Positions 16,725-24,366 of a stretch of DNA of 40,035 bases are shown in pieces (within the stretch, counting starts at the first letter, position 1; each line of letters opens with the position of its first letter). Below the pieces are notes generated by a model. The model worked only from the letters and a program-made list of their open reading frames with translations, was not told the DNA's origin and did no database searches. The DNA comes from Fen-1308 sp035319185 (lineage in GTDB: Bacteria > Nitrospirota > Thermodesulfovibrionia > Thermodesulfovibrionales > Dissulfurispiraceae), in contig DATHDF010000061.1 in NCBI GenBank assembly GCA_035319185.1, forward strand, positions 1 through 40,035. Direction: 5' to 3'. Both the position numbers and the translations under genes were made by a program.

Positions 16725-16733
16725 TGCTATAAT
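16725..16733 (+). promoter_or_regulatory. Extended -10 promoter element upstream of the PIN-TRAM gene
   Basis: TGCTATAAT, a perfect -10 with TGn extension, in the 262-base gap 16620-16881. The predicted start is about 16740, which coincides with an ATG opening a hydrophobic frame that runs out of phase into the next gene. The rest of the gap (16620-16720) shows no gene and no clear terminator. Confidence 0.5.
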
Positions 16734-16881
16734 AAAAATATGCAAGCGAATTATCTGTATATAATATGCATTCTATCATCGGCTGTCGTCCCGGCGGCGC
16801 CGACCTTTCATATTTTATCAGCTGTTGCGATTTCTTTTGGCATTATTATTTTCCTAATCATATTCTTACGAGGTGAAAAAA

Positions 16882-17868
16882 GTGATCGTATTCGTCCGCT
16901 CATTATTCATCGTAATCTTTACTCTGGCCGGCTATCTTTATGGACTCAAAACCTCGGTTCCATGGCAGGGGGCAATAGCGGGGTTATTTCTTGGAGGGAT
17001 TTTTCTTGGAATCGAGTCGAGACTCGACAAGGTCTCGTTCGGATCAGTCCTCGGCGGGCTGGTCGGACTCGGCATCGGCATACTTGCAGCACATCTGCTC
17101 CTATTTCCCCTTACTTATGTAATCGCTGATGAAAGCAGGGTGCCCGCGTTTTTTATACTGAGCGCAGTGCTCGGATACAGCGGACTGATCATAGGGCTGA
17201 ACAGGGGCAAGAACATGTCTATCCCCGCCATCATGCGCCTATTCAAGGGGCAGGAACCGGAAGAAGACCTTAAGATTCTGGACACAAGCGTAATCATCGA
17301 CGGAAGGATTGCAGATGTCATCGAAGTCGGTTTTGTTGAGGGCACCTTCATGCTTCCGCAGTTTATATTGCAGGAGCTCCAGTATATTGCCGATTCTCCG
17401 GACCCTATCCGCAGGACAAAGGGACGCAGAGGGCTCGACATACTCCACAGGATACAGAAACTTGCAAACATAAAGGTAAAGATCGTAGAGCAGGACTTTC
17501 CGAAGATCAAGGAAGTGGATGCCAAGCTCATCGCGCTGGCCCGTCTATACAATGCCAAGGTTGTAACGAACGATTTCAATCTAAGCAAGGTTGCTCAGGT
17601 GCAGGGAGTCGCGGTTCTGAATATAAATGAGCTGGCAAACATCCTGAAGCCGGTCGTTCTGCCTGGAGAATCCCTGAACCTGTTCATCTCCAAGGAGGGC
17701 AAGGAGCACAATCAGGGCGTGGCATATCTGGATGACGGCACGATGGTCGTGGTTGAAAACGCGCGCAAACTCATAGGCAAGACGGTCGATCTAACCGTTA
17801 CAAGCGTGCTCCAGACAACTGCAGGCAGAATGATATTCGCCAAAATCAAGGAAGATGACCAGCACTGA
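16882..17868 (+). CDS. Membrane PIN-TRAM domain protein (YacL-like)
   Basis: A 328-residue protein with four predicted membrane spans in the first 110 residues, a PIN ribonuclease-fold domain (about 130-250) and a C-terminal TRAM RNA-binding domain (about 265-325). PIN acidic residues are visible in LDTSVIIDGRIADV and in VDAKLIALA and VVTNDFN. The architecture matches Bacillus YacL, whose cellular role is not settled; a membrane-tethered RNase is likely. The GTG at 16882 is chosen because GAGGTG ends six bases before it; a GTG at 16873 would add three residues. It overlaps ispD by 14 bases, as in several related genomes. Confidence 0.88.
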   Translation: MIVFVRSLFIVIFTLAGYLYGLKTSVPWQGAIAGLFLGGIFLGIESRLDKVSFGSVLGGLVGLGIGILAAHLLLFPLTYVIADESRVPAFFILSAVLGYSGLIIGLNRGKNMSIPAIMRLFKGQEPEEDLKILDTSVIIDGRIADVIEVGFVEGTFMLPQFILQELQYIADSPDPIRRTKGRRGLDILHRIQKLANIKVKIVEQDFPKIKEVDAKLIALARLYNAKVVTNDFNLSKVAQVQGVAVLNINELANILKPVVLPGESLNLFISKEGKEHNQGVAYLDDGTMVVVENARKLIGKTVDLTVTSVLQTTAGRMIFAKIKEDDQH

Positions 17869-18592
17869 TCGTAAAGTTTATGCGGTTATGCCTGCAGCCG
17901 GCCTCGGCAAGAGGTTCGGCGCGGAGAAAAATAAGCCCTTTTTCCTCCTTGCTGGCAAGCCGATAATTATTTGGTCGCTTGATCTGCTGCAATCGGTGGA
18001 CGAGATAGATGAAGTCATCCCGGTAGTACGGGAGGATGATATCACGACCACAGCCGAACTGATTGAGGAGTACGGGATCAGAAAAGTCAAAAGGATCATG
18101 GCTGGAGGTAAAAAGCGCCAGGACTCGGTTTATAATGGCTTGCAGGCGATTACCGACGCAAAATCAATCGTAGTTATCCATGATTGCGGACGTCCCCTTG
18201 CGGAGACTGAAACAATCAGGGCAGCCATCCGAGAGGTAAAAGGAAGCGACGGAACTGTTGCGGGCGTACCGGTCAAAGACACAATAAAGGAAGCAGCGCC
18301 TTCAACCGATGCCTGCAATTCCGATAAAGTAATGGTCTGCCGTACCCTCAGACGCGACGTACTTTTTGCAGCCCAAACACCGCAGGTTTTCCCATTCGAC
18401 GTAATAATGGAAGCCCACACCAGGGCGCGGAGCGAACAGTTCTACGGTACCGATGATGCCTCCCTGGTGGAGCGGTATGGCGGAAAGGTCAAGATAGTAA
18501 TGGGTTCATACACGAACATCAAGATAACCACGCCGGGGGATATTTTCATTGCGGAAGCCCTCCTTAAGATGCGAAAGCAGGGAGCCGGATAA
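17855..18592 (+). CDS. ispD: 2-C-methyl-D-erythritol 4-phosphate cytidylyltransferase
   Basis: Third step of the MEP isoprenoid pathway: MEP plus CTP gives CDP-ME. The nucleotide-binding start MPAAGLGKRFG (residues 12-22) and the lysine in EKNKPFF are present, as are GGKKRQDSVYNGL and the C-terminal TDDASLVE and KITTPGD motifs. The conserved HDAARP segment reads HDCGRP here, keeping the Asp and Arg. Length 245 aa is slightly long because of about ten extra N-terminal residues. AAGGAAG lies directly before the ATG, inside the end of the PIN-TRAM gene. ispF follows after three bases. Confidence 0.95.
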   Translation: MTSTDRKVYAVMPAAGLGKRFGAEKNKPFFLLAGKPIIIWSLDLLQSVDEIDEVIPVVREDDITTTAELIEEYGIRKVKRIMAGGKKRQDSVYNGLQAITDAKSIVVIHDCGRPLAETETIRAAIREVKGSDGTVAGVPVKDTIKEAAPSTDACNSDKVMVCRTLRRDVLFAAQTPQVFPFDVIMEAHTRARSEQFYGTDDASLVERYGGKVKIVMGSYTNIKITTPGDIFIAEALLKMRKQGAG

Positions 18593-18595
18593 TCC

Positions 18596-19072
18596 ATGCG
18601 TATTGGTATAGGATATGATTCTCATCGCCTTATCGAAGGACGGCAACTGATACTGGGTGGAATCACGATTCCTTTCGAAAAGGGATTGCTCGGTCACTCC
18701 GATGGAGACGCGCTCTGCCATGCGATCACGGATGCGCTTATAGGCGCACTGGGAAAGGGTGACATCGGCAGGCACTTTCCTGACACGGATGCCAAATGGA
18801 AGGACGCATCCAGCCTTATCATGCTTAAGCAGATCGTAGACGACACTGCGAAAGAAGGTTTTGAGATAGCATGGATCGACACAGTTGTAATCGCTGAAAG
18901 ACCACGGCTTGCCGGCCATTTCGAAGCTATTAAGCTGGCTATCGCCGAAACAGGCATACCTTATGACGTAATCAACATCAAAGCCAAGACAAACGAGAAG
19001 ATGGGGTTCGAAGGGAGAGGGGAAGGCATTTCTGCACACGCAGTCTGCCTTCTGATGCGGCGGAATTCCTGA
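18596..19072 (+). CDS. ispF: 2-C-methyl-D-erythritol 2,4-cyclodiphosphate synthase
   Basis: Fifth MEP pathway step, cyclising CDP-ME-2P to MEcPP. The 158 residues include the metal site GYDSH (Asp8, His10) and His in LGHSDGDALCHAI, with DIGRHFPD and the C-terminal KTNEKMGFEGRGEGI. This is a standard full-length trimeric enzyme. ispD and ispF are adjacent but not fused. The stop is only three bases from the stop of the convergent cheW gene, and no terminator hairpin separates them. Confidence 0.97.
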   Translation: MRIGIGYDSHRLIEGRQLILGGITIPFEKGLLGHSDGDALCHAITDALIGALGKGDIGRHFPDTDAKWKDASSLIMLKQIVDDTAKEGFEIAWIDTVVIAERPRLAGHFEAIKLAIAETGIPYDVINIKAKTNEKMGFEGRGEGISAHAVCLLMRRNS

Positions 19073-19075
19073 CTT

Positions 19076-19603
19076 TTATTCTATGCTGTTGGCAGCTTCG
19101 ATCATGGCAGCCTCTCCTGCCCTGCCGACCAGAGTGTCCATATCCAGCAATATGATGAGCCTTTCTTCGAGCTTTGCGATGCCTTTAATATACTCGGCGC
19201 TAATGTTGGATGCCATGGGAGGCGTGGGCTCGACAATTTCGGCGGGTATCCGCAGGACTTCGGATACGGCGTCTACAATTAGTCCCATCGTGATACCCTG
19301 GATATCCATAATCATGATCCTCGACTGCGTATCGCTGTCCTTTTCACTCAGACCGAACTTAGTGCGTAAGTTTATAACCGGTATTACCTTACCCCTGAGA
19401 TTGATGACGCCCTCGACGAAAGCGGGTGTATTAGGCACCCTGGTGATTTCCTTCATCCGGTTTATTTCCTGGACCTTGAGTATATTCACGGCGTAATCTT
19501 CATTGCCGAGCCTGAAGGTTACCAATTGCAATATTTCATTCATCAGGATTGCCGGACCGGCCGGTGGTTCAGCGTCGGGCTTTCTCGCCATCAGGGCATC
19601 CAC
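19076..19603 (-). CDS. cheW: Chemotaxis coupling protein CheW
   Basis: Scaffold that links chemoreceptors to CheA. The CheW domain fills about residues 22-165: QLVTFRLGNEDYAVNILKVQEI, VPNTPAFVEGVINLRGKVIPVINLR and the C-terminal KLEERLIILLDMDTL are all typical. An N-terminal extension of about 20 residues is Pro/Ala-rich. The GTG at 19603 is preceded by GGAGGT at five to six bases, so it is the probable start. It is an orphan: no cheA or receptor is nearby. It lies 90 bases downstream of rfaE2 on the same strand and may have its own promoter, though I could not define one. Confidence 0.95.
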   Translation of the reverse strand: MDALMARKPDAEPPAGPAILMNEILQLVTFRLGNEDYAVNILKVQEINRMKEITRVPNTPAFVEGVINLRGKVIPVINLRTKFGLSEKDSDTQSRIMIMDIQGITMGLIVDAVSEVLRIPAEIVEPTPPMASNISAEYIKGIAKLEERLIILLDMDTLVGRAGEAAMIEAANSIE

Positions 19604-19693
19604 AAGATACCTCCATAAAAGTGCTGCTTAATATAATCTTACGCTTAGTAGAATTTTTTTTCAATCGCGGACGCAACGGCAAAGCGAGGGAAT

Positions 19694-20149
19694 TCAATCT
19701 TTCAGATGCCTGATCCTGTCGATAATGCCGGAGGTAGACATGCCGGTTGTAAAAGGCAGGCTATGCACTTCGGCCACAATGTCAGCGCCGATTATGTCTT
19801 CTTTCTTCCAGTCGCCGCCCTTCACGAGCACATCCGGTTTCAGCAGATCTATTAATTCATACGGCGTGTCTTCATCGAATACTGAGACGTAATCGACCAT
19901 TTCCAGGGCTGCAAGGATTTCAGCGCGCTGCTCCTGCGGATTTACCGGGCGTCCCGGCTTTAATCTTGCCACCGATGCATCCGAATTCAGTCCGACGATG
20001 AGGATATCCCCGAGGGCCTTGGCTTCTTTTAGATACCGAATATGGCCGACATGCAGGATGTCAAAGCAGCCGTTTGTGAAAACAACCCTCCTGCCCTTAC
20101 GTTCAGCAAGTCTCTTCTTCAATTCTTCACAAGTAATTATGGTTCCCAT
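19694..20149 (-). CDS. rfaE2: D-glycero-beta-D-manno-heptose 1-phosphate adenylyltransferase (RfaE domain II)
   Basis: Makes ADP-heptose for the LPS inner core. The 151 residues are a single nucleotidyltransferase domain with FTNGCFDILHVGHIRYL (the HxGH-type motif) and GLNSDASVARLKPGRP, ending in TTGMSTSGIIDRI, the usual ST-S motif. The kinase domain that is fused to it in E. coli HldE is absent here, so a separate kinase should exist elsewhere. Its start overlaps the stop of the Nudix gene (TAATG), so it is translated in the same operon. The frame before the stop is intact. Confidence 0.93.
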   Translation of the reverse strand: MGTIITCEELKKRLAERKGRRVVFTNGCFDILHVGHIRYLKEAKALGDILIVGLNSDASVARLKPGRPVNPQEQRAEILAALEMVDYVSVFDEDTPYELIDLLKPDVLVKGGDWKKEDIIGADIVAEVHSLPFTTGMSTSGIIDRIRHLKD

Positions 20150-20589
20150 TATTCGAGCCGGCCCAGCTTCTCTTTTGCCTTCGCAAGGATTTCCTTGTCG
20201 CTCTTGTAATGCAGCAATTCAAGGGCTTCATCAAGGGGGACCCATCTGGCTTCGTCGACTTCCCAGCTGAAATTGTTTGTTTCGCCGGAGACATGTCTAA
20301 GCAGGAAATACGTCACGGTTTTCTTGCACTTTGCGTTTTCGTCTTTCAGATAAAACCAGTATGACTTTTGACCGAGCTGGTCGATAATCGAACCCGTAAG
20401 GCCGGTCTCCTCCTGTATCTCCCTGACTGCGGCCATTTCAGGGCTTTCATCCTTGTCTATAATGCCCTTGGGCAGCGTCCAGACCGTTGCGTTTTTTGTT
20501 GCGATGAGCGCGACATCGAATTGGCCGCCACGCTTTCTGAAGATCACTCCCCCCGAAGAATATAGATATTTGAGGGAAGCCGGCTTCAT
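20149..20589 (-). CDS. Nudix hydrolase (MutT/Ap4A-type)
   Basis: A 146-residue Nudix protein. The Nudix box GIIDKDESPEMAAVREIQEETGL is complete, preceded by WTLPKG, a sequence common in diadenosine polyphosphate hydrolases and related MutT-like enzymes. The C-terminal EVDEARWVPLDEALELL is also typical of that group. Substrate is not provable. The ATG overlaps the rseP stop (TGATG) and the stop overlaps the rfaE2 ATG, so it is coupled on both sides. It differs clearly from the Nudix gene next to hfq. Confidence 0.87.
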   Translation of the reverse strand: MKPASLKYLYSSGGVIFRKRGGQFDVALIATKNATVWTLPKGIIDKDESPEMAAVREIQEETGLTGSIIDQLGQKSYWFYLKDENAKCKKTVTYFLLRHVSGETNNFSWEVDEARWVPLDEALELLHYKSDKEILAKAKEKLGRLE

Positions 20590-21689
20590 CACGGCACTAC
20601 CTTGTTCGCAAGCAGCCTGAACATATCGTTGTACATCACAAGCGCCATCAGGGCCAGCAGCAGCGCTATGCCGATCCTCTGCGAAACGGCGATAGCGGTT
20701 TCGCTGACAGGCCTGCCTCTTACCGCTTCGATCGCCATGAAGAGCAGATGCCCTCCGTCGAGCACAGGAATGGGCAGCAGATTGAGCACGCCGAGGTTTA
20801 CGCTGACAAGGGCCATAAACAGAAAATATGTTATCGCGCCGGCAGAGGCTGCCTTGCTTGATTCGGAAAAGATGCTGATCGGGCCTCCAAGGTTCTTGAA
20901 AGATATTTCGCCGCTCAGCGTCATCCAGAGAGAATCGAATATGACCGTGCCCATCTTGTAAGTTGCATAAACACCCTTTGCCGGAGCATCTATCGGGGAA
21001 CGGCTTTCTACAATAGTATAAAGCCCATGACCGGTCTTCTTAATCCCTATGCGGCCCACGCTTATAGTTTTGCCCGATTTGGTGGTCTGGCTGACAGCCA
21101 GCGGGGTAACAGTATACTTGAGCTGTTCCTGTCCCCGCTGCACAGTAAGCTCCAGGGGTTTGCCCGGATTAAGGCCCACCATATTTACTATATCAATCCA
21201 GGTGTTGATTTCGGCATTGCCGATCCTGATGATCTTGTCGCCTTTTTGAAGGCCTGCCAGTGCCGCCGGATATCCCGGTTCCACTTCATCAACTACGGGC
21301 ATAAGGTTTTTGAGATCGGGCACAGGCACTTCGATACCGACAGCAAGCAGTGAAGTATAAAGCACAAATGTTAGCAGTATGTTGAACAAAGGGCCTGCCA
21401 GCACTATCATGGCCTTTTTCACCAGCTGCTGGGCCTTGAAGGAACGTCCCGCATCTTCCGTGCTGACTTCATCGCCGACGTCTTCCCCGTACATTTTGAC
21501 GTATCCGCCGAGCGGCAGCAGCGATATCAGGTATTCAGTCTCCCCTATCTTCCTGCCTATAACACGCGGTCCGAAACCCAACGAAAATTTCAGGACCTTG
21601 ACCCCGCTGATTTTGGCAAAGACAAAATGGCCCAGTTCATGGACGAAAATAAGCACTCCGAAAAGCACTATAGCCAGTAAAAAACTCAC
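20589..21689 (-). CDS. rseP: Site-2 intramembrane metalloprotease RseP
   Basis: Cleaves membrane anti-sigma factors and leftover signal peptides within the inner membrane. The zinc site HELGH is at about residues 17-21 of the first span, and the third ligand lies in PVLDGGHLL near the C-terminus. One PDZ domain sits in between (about 115-200, starting at VVDEVEPGYPAALAGLQKGD). The 366-residue length fits single-PDZ homologues; E. coli RseP has two. The GTG at 21689 overlaps the dxr stop as GTGA and has GGAGGT upstream; a longer frame to 21725 overlaps dxr more and looks wrong. The order uppS-cdsA-dxr-rseP is widely conserved. Confidence 0.95.
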   Translation of the reverse strand: MSFLLAIVLFGVLIFVHELGHFVFAKISGVKVLKFSLGFGPRVIGRKIGETEYLISLLPLGGYVKMYGEDVGDEVSTEDAGRSFKAQQLVKKAMIVLAGPLFNILLTFVLYTSLLAVGIEVPVPDLKNLMPVVDEVEPGYPAALAGLQKGDKIIRIGNAEINTWIDIVNMVGLNPGKPLELTVQRGQEQLKYTVTPLAVSQTTKSGKTISVGRIGIKKTGHGLYTIVESRSPIDAPAKGVYATYKMGTVIFDSLWMTLSGEISFKNLGGPISIFSESSKAASAGAITYFLFMALVSVNLGVLNLLPIPVLDGGHLLFMAIEAVRGRPVSETAIAVSQRIGIALLLALMALVMYNDMFRLLANKVVP

Positions 21690-22843
21690 CTCTTCATTAC
21701 CTCCGCCGCTTTTGCCCTGGCCCACCGGTCCGCTTCAAGTACTATGTCCAGTTGCATAGCCTCGTTCACTTCGTGGGCATCCATAACCACTCCTATTATA
21801 TCAGGTATAGCTGTAAAGCCTATCAGTCCGTCCAGAAATGCGTGCACAGCTACTTCGTTCGAGGCATTCAGCACCGCAGGCATTGTGCCCCCACTTCTTG
21901 CTGCAGAATACGCAAGATTAAGGCATGGGAACGCCTCCGTATCCGGTTTGTGAAAAGTGAGTCCCCGGAGTTCTTCCCATCGAAGGGGCGCCATGACTTC
22001 ATGAAGCCTTTCCGGGAACGACAACGCATAGGCGATAGGCCCTTTCATGTCAGGATTCGAGAGCTGAGCCATGCAACTCCCATCGGCAAACTCGACGATC
22101 GAATGCACAATGCTTTGGGGATGGATGAGCACATCGATCCTGTCCAGAGATATGCCGAAGAGCGCTCGTGCCTCAATCACCTCCAACCCTTTGTTCATAA
22201 GCGTAGCCGAATCGATGGATATCTTTCTCCCCATCTGCCAGTTCGGATGCCGCAGTGCGTCGGCAGCCGAAATATTCAGCAGCTCGTCCGCCTTTCTGCC
22301 CCAAAAAGGTCCTCCTGACGCCGTAAGAATCAGTCTCCTTATTGAATCCTTCCTGCTGCCGTTCATGCACTGGAAAAGCGCGCTGTGTTCACTGTCCACA
22401 GGCAGCAGCCTGGAACCGGATTTCTCGAGTGCAGCATTAATGATGTCCCCGGCGATGACGAGCGTCTCTTTGTTGGCAAGGGCAATGTCTTTTCCCGCCT
22501 TTACAGCGGCCAGAGTCGGAACCAGGCCTGCCGAACCGACGATGGAGGATATGACTGTATCCGCGTCTTTCATTGCCGCCACTGTGCTGACGCCATCGAT
22601 TCCGCAGAGGACTTCCGCCGGCATTTCCTGTCTGGTGAGCTCAGACTTCAAAGTGCTGCAACTTTCAGGATCCGAAACCGCGACCAGCTGCGGCCTGAAT
22701 TCGCGGATTTGCTCTTTTAAAAGCCCGACGTTCTTCCCCGCGGCAAGGCCTACGACCCTGAAACGATCCGGAAACCGGGCAATTACGCTCAGTGCATTCC
22801 TGCCGATGGAGCCGGTGGACCCAAGTATGACGATATTCTTCAT
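21686..22843 (-). CDS. dxr: 1-deoxy-D-xylulose 5-phosphate reductoisomerase
   Basis: First committed step of the MEP pathway, DXP to MEP with NADPH. The 385 residues begin with the nucleotide-binding LGSTGSIGRNALSVI; the substrate and metal site is seen in ALANKETLVIAG, PVDSEHSALFQ, TASGGPF, HPNWQMGRKISIDSATLMNK and HPQSIVHS. All are intact. The ATG overlaps the cdsA stop (ATGA). With ispD and ispF about 3 kb away on the other strand, three MEP genes lie in one region. Confidence 0.97.
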   Translation of the reverse strand: MKNIVILGSTGSIGRNALSVIARFPDRFRVVGLAAGKNVGLLKEQIREFRPQLVAVSDPESCSTLKSELTRQEMPAEVLCGIDGVSTVAAMKDADTVISSIVGSAGLVPTLAAVKAGKDIALANKETLVIAGDIINAALEKSGSRLLPVDSEHSALFQCMNGSRKDSIRRLILTASGGPFWGRKADELLNISAADALRHPNWQMGRKISIDSATLMNKGLEVIEARALFGISLDRIDVLIHPQSIVHSIVEFADGSCMAQLSNPDMKGPIAYALSFPERLHEVMAPLRWEELRGLTFHKPDTEAFPCLNLAYSAARSGGTMPAVLNASNEVAVHAFLDGLIGFTAIPDIIGVVMDAHEVNEAMQLDIVLEADRWARAKAAEVMKR

Positions 22844-23634
22844 ATGAGCAACTTCAATACGTAAAGGGCCGGTCCTGCGAAGAGGATGCTGTCGATCCTG
22901 TCAAGAACGCCCCCATGTCCGGGGATGAGACTGCCGGAGTCCTTTACGCCTGCATCACGCTTGAACATCGACTCCACAAGATCTCCGACTATCGTTACAG
23001 CACCGATGATTGCGCCAATCCACGCCAGCTTTGCCATTCCGACCCCTATGACCAGATAATGGCCGAAAACTACTGCAGCAAAAATGCCCCCGATAACCGA
23101 TCCCACTGCGCCTTCGACCGTTTTGTTCGGGCTAACTTCCTTATACAGCTTTCTCCTTCCAATGCCGCTCCCGATATAATAAGCAAAGGTGTCGGAACTC
23201 CAGACGCAGAGGCACAACAAAAATATCCATTCATAGCCGTCAAGCCGAAGATACCACAGAGGCAAAAGCAGGGATGGGATATAAATGACGCCGACCACTG
23301 CCGGTGAAAGGTCCCTGAGCGCTAAGACAGGGCCTTTTTTCATGAAGAGCCTGGCCGATGCGATCAGCATAAAAATGAGAATAAAGGCCATTGTCATCGT
23401 CTTATCGCGATCAGGGCCGGACACAAAAAAAGCGGATCCCATCAGAAGAATCCCGCCGGTTATGCCGACCAGAGACATCGATCCGGTCGTCCTGTACATT
23501 GCGTGGAACTCATGCTGAGCAAGCGCGGATATGACCGCCAGCAGGACCAGGAAAAATGCCGGCGGCAATTTTACAACATAAAAGTACAAAAGCGGGACGG
23601 CAATTAAGGCAACTATTACTCTTTTCAGATGCAT
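22840..23634 (-). CDS. cdsA: Phosphatidate cytidylyltransferase CdsA
   Basis: Makes CDP-diacylglycerol from phosphatidate and CTP, the branch point for phospholipids. About eight membrane spans cover 264 residues. The family signature is complete near the C-terminus (SMFKRDAGVKDSGSLIPGHG followed by GVLDR), and SSDTFAYYIGSGIGRRKL with SPNKTVEG is the usual second conserved block. Its start overlaps the end of uppS by ten bases and its stop overlaps dxr by four. Confidence 0.96.
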   Translation of the reverse strand: MHLKRVIVALIAVPLLYFYVVKLPPAFFLVLLAVISALAQHEFHAMYRTTGSMSLVGITGGILLMGSAFFVSGPDRDKTMTMAFILIFMLIASARLFMKKGPVLALRDLSPAVVGVIYIPSLLLPLWYLRLDGYEWIFLLCLCVWSSDTFAYYIGSGIGRRKLYKEVSPNKTVEGAVGSVIGGIFAAVVFGHYLVIGVGMAKLAWIGAIIGAVTIVGDLVESMFKRDAGVKDSGSLIPGHGGVLDRIDSILFAGPALYVLKLLI

Positions 23635-24341
23635 TGAAAATTTCCGCCCTTGACCTTGCCGAAACGTCTGTCCCTCATCTGGTACTGATAGATTGCCTCC
23701 AGGAATTCCTCGCGGGAGAAATCAGGCCACAGGGTGTTAGTGAAAAAAAACTCAGCGTATGCCGATTGCCATAACAGAAAATTGCTCAGACGCTGCTCGC
23801 CGCTTGTTCTAATGATCAAATCCGGATCCGGAGCGCCGTCGGTATCCATCAGGCAGCCGAGCTTTTCTTCCGTTATATCGCTGGCGTCTCCGGCGGAGAC
23901 AAGCAGTCTCTTTACCGCCCTGACAATCTCGTCCCTTCCACCGTAACTCAGGGCGCAATGCACCACCATCCGCGAATTCTTCTCTGTGGTATTTTCGACA
24001 TGCCCTATCAGGTCCCTGATATGCGCGGAAAGTTTTGCCCTGTTCCCTATCACCCTGAACCGTATGTTCTCTTTCATAAAGTTGTCGAGATCGTTGATCA
24101 GAAATGTTTCGAGAAGGCTCATTATCACTGATATTTCCGACTCAGGTCTTTTCCAGTTTTCGAGTGAGAAGGCATACATAGAGAGCGCTTTAATGCCGAT
24201 GCCGCATGCGGCGCGCACGATTTCAGAGGCCCTTTCCACGCCTCTCTTATGCCCTTCCGAACGGGGCAGCCCGCGCATTTCAGCCCAGCGGCCGTTGCCG
24301 TCCATAATTATTCCCACATGATTCGGAATCGCTCTTTCCAT
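23625..24341 (-). CDS. uppS: Undecaprenyl diphosphate synthase
   Basis: cis-Prenyltransferase that makes the C55 lipid carrier for peptidoglycan and O-antigen. The 238 residues contain IIMDGNGRWAE (catalytic Asp14), the GHKRGVE block, YAFSLENWKRP and the C-terminal DLIIRTSGEQRLSNFLLWQ and TLWPDF. The ATG at 24341 follows AAGGTGG; a GTG one codon earlier is an alternative. It is 25 bases downstream of the FG-GAP gene and leads the uppS-cdsA-dxr-rseP run. Confidence 0.97.
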   Translation of the reverse strand: MERAIPNHVGIIMDGNGRWAEMRGLPRSEGHKRGVERASEIVRAACGIGIKALSMYAFSLENWKRPESEISVIMSLLETFLINDLDNFMKENIRFRVIGNRAKLSAHIRDLIGHVENTTEKNSRMVVHCALSYGGRDEIVRAVKRLLVSAGDASDITEEKLGCLMDTDGAPDPDLIIRTSGEQRLSNFLLWQSAYAEFFFTNTLWPDFSREEFLEAIYQYQMRDRRFGKVKGGNFQCI

Positions 24342-24366
24342 CACCGGACCACCTTAGCGGCGAAAG

